Part shown: positions 6,446 to 10,156 of the stretch, piece after piece
Position numbering within the stretch: the stretch's first letter is position 1
How the letters are laid out: every line of letters starts with the position of its first letter
Source of the DNA: Chloroflexota bacterium
Lineage (GTDB): Bacteria > Chloroflexota > Limnocylindria > QHBO01
Reading direction: 5' to 3'
Assembly (NCBI GenBank): GCA_005879815.1
Contig: VBKA01000105.1
Location: 1-10,156 of the forward strand
Length of the DNA: 10,156 bases
Notes under the pieces: model-generated
What the model was told of the DNA's origin: nothing
Database searches by the model: none
What the model saw: only the letters and a program-made list of their open reading frames with translations
Translations under genes and position numbers: made by a program

Positions 6446-9400
6446 TCAGTCCGTCCAGTCGATTGGGACGCGCGGGTCGGGCTGGTAGGAGCAGTAGGTC
6501 CCCGTCCGGACCGTCCGCGCGAGGTGCTGACCTAGCGCCGGGTGGGCGCTAGTGATCCGCAGCAGCGCCGTCTTGATGGCGCGCGTCACGTTGAGCCGTG
6601 CTCGCTCCGCCGCCGACCCCGCCCGGCGCTCGCGGCCGGCGAGGCCCACGGCCGCGGCCAGCTCGCGCGCGAGCGCGTCGCGCTCGGCGCCGAGCCGCTC
6701 CCGCCGGCCGAGATCGTTCGTCGCCTCGGCCTCGGCGAGCTCCGCGTCGATGTCCGCGAGCCGCGCCCGGTAGGCCGTCCGCGCCTGCGGGTCGAGGAGC
6801 GGGCCGGCATCGCTGCGATCACGTACGGTCGCGTCTCCGGCCACGAGGTCGAGGGCGTGGACCTCGGCACCGGGGCTGCGGAGCAGGCGCGCAAGGTATC
6901 GAAGGCCGGCGGTGGCGCGGAGCCGGATCGCCCGGTCTTGGTAGCCGATCGCCCAGTACTCGCCCTCCTTGCGCGCGTAGGCCGATTCGGTCGCCGCCGC
7001 AGACATCGACGGCGCGATCTCGCGGTCGCCGAGACGCGCGAGCACGCCCTCGGACCGTGCGGCGATGCCCATCATGCCGAGCGCGCGAGCGGTCGCGAGC
7101 GCCGTCTCTGCCAGCGCGCGCGCCCGCTCACGATCGCCCGACTCGTCGCGCGCAACCAGCATGGCAGCGTACTCCTGCTGAGTGCGCGCGACCCACGGGC
7201 GGGCCCGCAGGCGCTCGTTCAGCCGAAGCGCCTCGTCGAAGTGCGCCTCCGCGTCGGCCCAGCGACGCATGGTGGCCGCGAGGACGGCCAGACATCGATC
7301 CACGGCACCACCCACGAGGAATGCGGGCTCGACCGCGATCACCCGGCCCGCGTAGCGCCGGAGTCGCGGGTACAGCATCGCGGCGCGATCGGCGTCGGCG
7401 AGAAGAGCACACGCGTCTGCCAGCGCGACCAACGCGTAGAGCGCGCTCTTGTCCAGCGGGAGCGGAAAGCCTGCGGTCGCAAACTCCTCCAGCAGCAGGC
7501 GCGCCTCCGCGTCGATCCCCGCCTCAGCGAGAAGGCCGATCAGTCCGGCGAGAAAGCCCGGCGCGGGCGTGCCCTCCCGGGCGAGCACACGCAAGGACGG
7601 AATGAGCTCGTCCACTCGGCCTTGCTGCAGGCGAAGATAGTACATGTGGCCCACGTAGGTCGCCTCGGCGTTGGCGGGTTCGGCGCGCACACCGATGCGG
7701 AACGCCTCGCCCGACTCCCGTTCCGCATCGGCGAAGCGCCCCTCGAGCAGCGCGCGCATCGCCTTCCAGGCGGCGGAATACCATTGGTACAGCGGAAGCC
7801 GGAGGCGCTTGGCGAGCGCATCGTGGGCCTCGATCTCCCCCCAGGCCGCATCGATCTCGCCCAGGGTGACGAGATCTGCCACGCGCCAGCGTCGACACTG
7901 GAGGACGAGCTCGTCATCACCCACCTGCTCGGCTAGGGCGAGAACCTCGCTGGTGGCCGACAGCGATTCGTCCGGGGCGAGCTCGACGCCCAGGACCCAG
8001 CGGCGGCAGTGGAGGACGTGCCCGAGCGTGCTCGCGTCGCCGAGCCCCCGTGCGAGGTCGACGGCTTCCTGACTGAGGCGGAGCATCCGGTCGCGCGCCG
8101 CGGGGTCCCAGTAGAGCACGACCGCGAGCGTCCCGAGCACGCGTGCGTAGAGCTCGCTGTGTTCACGGGCGAGGCCGCGAGCGGCTTCCTCGAGCAGCGC
8201 GACGCGCTCGTGCTCGGGCTTTCCCAGCTCGAAGGACCAGCCGAACGCGAGCACGACGCGGGCGAACAGATGCGCCTCGCCGAGGTGTCGCGCCAGGAGC
8301 GCGGCCTCGTGGAGTGCGCGCCGCCCGGCCTCCGCGTCTCCGGACCGTTGCCGCGCCTCCCCGAGCGCCTGCAGGACGGCGATCCGCCGGCGATCGTCCG
8401 TCGACCCGATCGCGTCGAGAAACTCGAGCGCCCGCTCAAAGGACGCAACCGCGTCCTCGTACGCCACCTGCGCCAGCGCGTGTCGTCCCGCCCGCTCGAG
8501 GTAGTCGAGCGCGCGCTCGGTCGCTCCCGCCAGCTGGAAGTGGTTGGCGAGCACCGGCAGGACGGCGTCGAAACGCGCAGCGAGGCGAGCTTCCAGCGCC
8601 TCGCCCACGGCCCGATGGAGCGCAGCGCGTCGTGCCGGTTGGAGGTCCTCGTACAGCACCTCGCGGACCAGCGCGTGCGCGAACCGACGGCGCTCCGATC
8701 GTCCGGGGACGGGCCAGACGAGGCCGGTCGCCACTGACGCCTCCAGCCGCGTCACTACCTCGTCGGTCTCCGCCGCGAGCACGTCGCCGATCACCCGTGC
8801 GTCGAACTCGACGCCGATCACCGCGGCCACCTCGAGTACCGCCAAGGCGGGTTCGGGCAGCGCGTCGAGGCGTCGGCGGACCGCGACCCGGACCCGATCG
8901 GGCAGCGCGAACGGAGGCTCCCGCTCCGTCCACCCGCGCGGGTCCTCCGCCACCATGAGGCGGACGAGCTCATCCAGGAAGAAAGGATTGCCGCTCGTGA
9001 CTTGGTGCAGCGAGGTCGTCAGCACGGGTGATGGGCGCGCACCGCCTACCGCTTCGATCAGCGACACCGACTCCGCCTCGTCCAAGCCGCGCAGCGGGAC
9101 TTCCGTGCCCTCCCGCGCGACCTCGGCAAGCAGCCGCGCACGCTCGGGATCCGCCTGAACCTCCGCTTCGCGGTGCGTCCCGACGACGACGATCCCCGTC
9201 TCCCGGAGGGTACGGGCGACGAACCGGAGCAACAGGAGGGACGCCGGGTCGGCGGCGTGCAGGTCGTCGAGCACGATGAGCAGGGGACGGAGCTTCGCGA
9301 CGTCTGCAAGAAACGTCGTCACCACGTCGAAGAGCGCGAAGCGAGCGTTCTCCGACCGAACAGGCAGCGATCGCGGCGTTGGAGGTGCGAGCTCGGGCAC

Positions 9401-9880
9401 GAGGTTGGCGAGCAGCGGGGCTGCGGCCTCGCGTGCGGCCGCGTCGATGGATCGTACGCAGGCGCGCAATACCTGGATCCACGGCCAGAACGCCGGCGCG
9501 CCGCTCACTTCCCAACAGCGCCCCCAGCAGACGAGCGCGCCCGCGGCGGCGGCGCGCGTCGACAGCTCGTCGGCAAGCCGCGTCTTGCCGATTCCGGGCT
9601 CGCCGGTGACCAGGAAGACAGTGCCGCGCCCATCTCGCGCCGCGTCGAGGGCTGAGCACACCAGACTCAGCTCGCGCGCACGGCCGACGAAGGCTGGCCT
9701 GGGATACGGGTGGCCGGTCGAGGGCATCCGAGCCTGGAGCCGGCACTCGTCTACCACCTCGTTTTTCGGGCGATCAAGCATGGGGAGCCTGGAGGATCGA
9801 CGGGGCTCAGCCGGAGGGTCATCTGTCGAACGACCGGCTGCCATTCGCGAGGTCGCGGTGTCTGCGCTTGGACAACCCAT
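6446..9880 (-). CDS. AAA-ATPase/TPR regulator (AfsR/MalT-like STAND-type predicted ATPase)
   Basis: The product has up to 1144 residues and is unbroken. From about residue 62 it reads PAFVGRARELSLV, the entry of an AAA_16-type ATPase domain. Walker A is GEPGIGKT at 93-100, Walker B is LLIVLDD at 200-206, and a sensor strand VVVGTHRE lies at 231-238. A winged-helix-like section follows (ALPDRVRVAVRRRLDALP, then RRFAHALVREVLYE). A long array of TPR-like helical repeats runs from about 440 to 960. The last 170 residues (from EGEYWAIGYQ) form a conserved tail with GLRYLARLL, a coiled coil at about 1030-1075, then SAAERARLNVTRAIKTAL and RTGTYCSYQPDP. I know this tail from large ATPase regulators, where the N-terminus often carries a SARP or adenylate-cyclase domain. 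Neither is present here, nor any HTH that I can see. The start is uncertain: ATGs at 9880, 9844, 9781 and 9727 are all in frame and none has a good ribosome site. A start at 9781 or 9727 is closest to the conserved domain. Confidence 0.85.
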   Translation of the reverse strand: MGCPSADTATSRMAAGRSTDDPPAEPRRSSRLPMLDRPKNEVVDECRLQARMPSTGHPYPRPAFVGRARELSLVCSALDAARDGRGTVFLVTGEPGIGKTRLADELSTRAAAAGALVCWGRCWEVSGAPAFWPWIQVLRACVRSIDAAAREAAAPLLANLVPELAPPTPRSLPVRSENARFALFDVVTTFLADVAKLRPLLIVLDDLHAADPASLLLLRFVARTLRETGIVVVGTHREAEVQADPERARLLAEVAREGTEVPLRGLDEAESVSLIEAVGGARPSPVLTTSLHQVTSGNPFFLDELVRLMVAEDPRGWTEREPPFALPDRVRVAVRRRLDALPEPALAVLEVAAVIGVEFDARVIGDVLAAETDEVVTRLEASVATGLVWPVPGRSERRRFAHALVREVLYEDLQPARRAALHRAVGEALEARLAARFDAVLPVLANHFQLAGATERALDYLERAGRHALAQVAYEDAVASFERALEFLDAIGSTDDRRRIAVLQALGEARQRSGDAEAGRRALHEAALLARHLGEAHLFARVVLAFGWSFELGKPEHERVALLEEAARGLAREHSELYARVLGTLAVVLYWDPAARDRMLRLSQEAVDLARGLGDASTLGHVLHCRRWVLGVELAPDESLSATSEVLALAEQVGDDELVLQCRRWRVADLVTLGEIDAAWGEIEAHDALAKRLRLPLYQWYSAAWKAMRALLEGRFADAERESGEAFRIGVRAEPANAEATYVGHMYYLRLQQGRVDELIPSLRVLAREGTPAPGFLAGLIGLLAEAGIDAEARLLLEEFATAGFPLPLDKSALYALVALADACALLADADRAAMLYPRLRRYAGRVIAVEPAFLVGGAVDRCLAVLAATMRRWADAEAHFDEALRLNERLRARPWVARTQQEYAAMLVARDESGDRERARALAETALATARALGMMGIAARSEGVLARLGDREIAPSMSAAATESAYARKEGEYWAIGYQDRAIRLRATAGLRYLARLLRSPGAEVHALDLVAGDATVRDRSDAGPLLDPQARTAYRARLADIDAELAEAEATNDLGRRERLGAERDALARELAAAVGLAGRERRAGSAAERARLNVTRAIKTALLRITSAHPALGQHLARTVRTGTYCSYQPDPRVPIDWTD

Positions 9881-10039
9881 CAGACTGGAGCCCGTGTGTC
9901 GAAGCCGCCGCCAGCGGGCGCGAAGTACTGGGGTCGGTGCGCCCGGCGCTGGAGTGCGGAATCCCAGCAGCGCTTCGGACGCGCGCGGGTCGGTGGCCCT
10001 ATGTGTTGGTTGGCAGCCATCGGCCGGACGTTCCCCCGA
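9881..10039. other. Intergenic region upstream of the ATPase gene
   Basis: These 159 bp separate the frameshifted end of the edge gene from the ATPase start. I see no convincing -35/-10 pair, ribosome site or hairpin. The ATPase promoter should be here unless it is co-transcribed with the upstream gene. Confidence 0.4.
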
Positions 10040-10156
10040 TTACGGCAGCAGCTGGGCCCTGCCGGGCACGCTCACCGCCCCCGGGGCCCGGGCAGGTCGC
10101 CAACGTTGTCGATCGGGACGTTGAAGGTGGGCGGGATGCGGAAGATGCGAGCGAGC
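10040..10156 (-). pseudogene. 3' end of an unidentified (probably exported) protein, partial and frameshifted
   Basis: From the window edge the minus strand reads LARIFRIPPTFNVPIDNVGD, then LPGPRGR and a TGA at 10072-10074. The next frame continues GAVSVPGRAQLLP to a TAA at 10040-10042. Joined, the end resembles ...FRIPxTxNxxIDxVxxLPGPGAVSLPGxxxLLP, a C-terminal pattern I associate with exported proteins of the same lineage as the cysteine-rich genes here. One missing base or two extra bases in the C/G homopolymers at 10078-10089 explain the break. The rest of the gene lies outside the window, so family and function are unknown. It is on the same strand as the ATPase gene, 159 bp upstream of its longest start. 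Confidence 0.4.

Noticed and set aside
6542..7936. Long plus-strand open frame of 464 codons opposite the ATPase gene
   Set aside because: It is rich in Arg/Ala/Gly and low in structured motifs, as expected for the antisense of a GC-rich gene. The minus-strand protein has clear domains over the same bases.
8009..8958. Overlapping plus-strand frames of 242 and 271 codons
   Set aside because: They are shadows of the ATPase/TPR gene, with Arg/Pro-rich composition and no recognisable motif.

Overview
The window is GC-rich DNA from a bacterium, probably an uncultured soil or sediment lineage of the former Deltaproteobacteria / Candidatus Binatota type. This placement is an inference. It rests on secreted cysteine-rich proteins with a CGD...GEQCDGG repeat, a long ATPase-TPR regulator and a haloalkane-dehalogenase-like hydrolase. 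No rRNA, tRNA, CRISPR array or phage gene is visible.

Layout. Positions 1-418 (+) hold two broken pieces: a possible MmgE/PrpD-type fragment, then the 3' end of a SAM-dependent methyltransferase. A 12-bp stem hairpin (402-433) separates them from the convergent minus-strand genes. At 451-1110 (-) lies a six-helix NnrU-family membrane protein, and at 1288-2192 (-) a haloalkane-dehalogenase-like alpha/beta hydrolase with one frameshift. About 300 bp without a gene follow. Positions 2515-2908 (-) carry an IS21-family istB remnant with three one-base shifts. It directly abuts the 3' end of a secreted beta-propeller-like protein (2912-4652, -, one frameshift). Upstream of that is a second exported, very cysteine-rich protein (4734-5660, -). 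Divergent from it, a truncated lipoprotein resembling the royal-jelly/Yellow family starts at 5759 (+). A small signal-peptide-plus-one-helix protein lies at 6047-6328 (-). A 1144-residue AAA-ATPase/TPR regulator fills 6446-9880 (-). The right edge holds the 3' end of another minus-strand gene (10040-10156), also frameshifted.

The two exported proteins at 2912-5660 lie in tandem 81 bp apart and probably form one transcription unit. The ATPase is the likely sensor/regulator of the region, but its targets cannot be read from the sequence. I do not see a coherent new defence or biosynthetic system. The most notable feature is the uneven distribution of single-base frameshifts, many in homopolymer runs: the small accessory genes carry them while the 3.4-kb ATPase gene is open throughout. 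That is either local gene decay or residual sequencing error.
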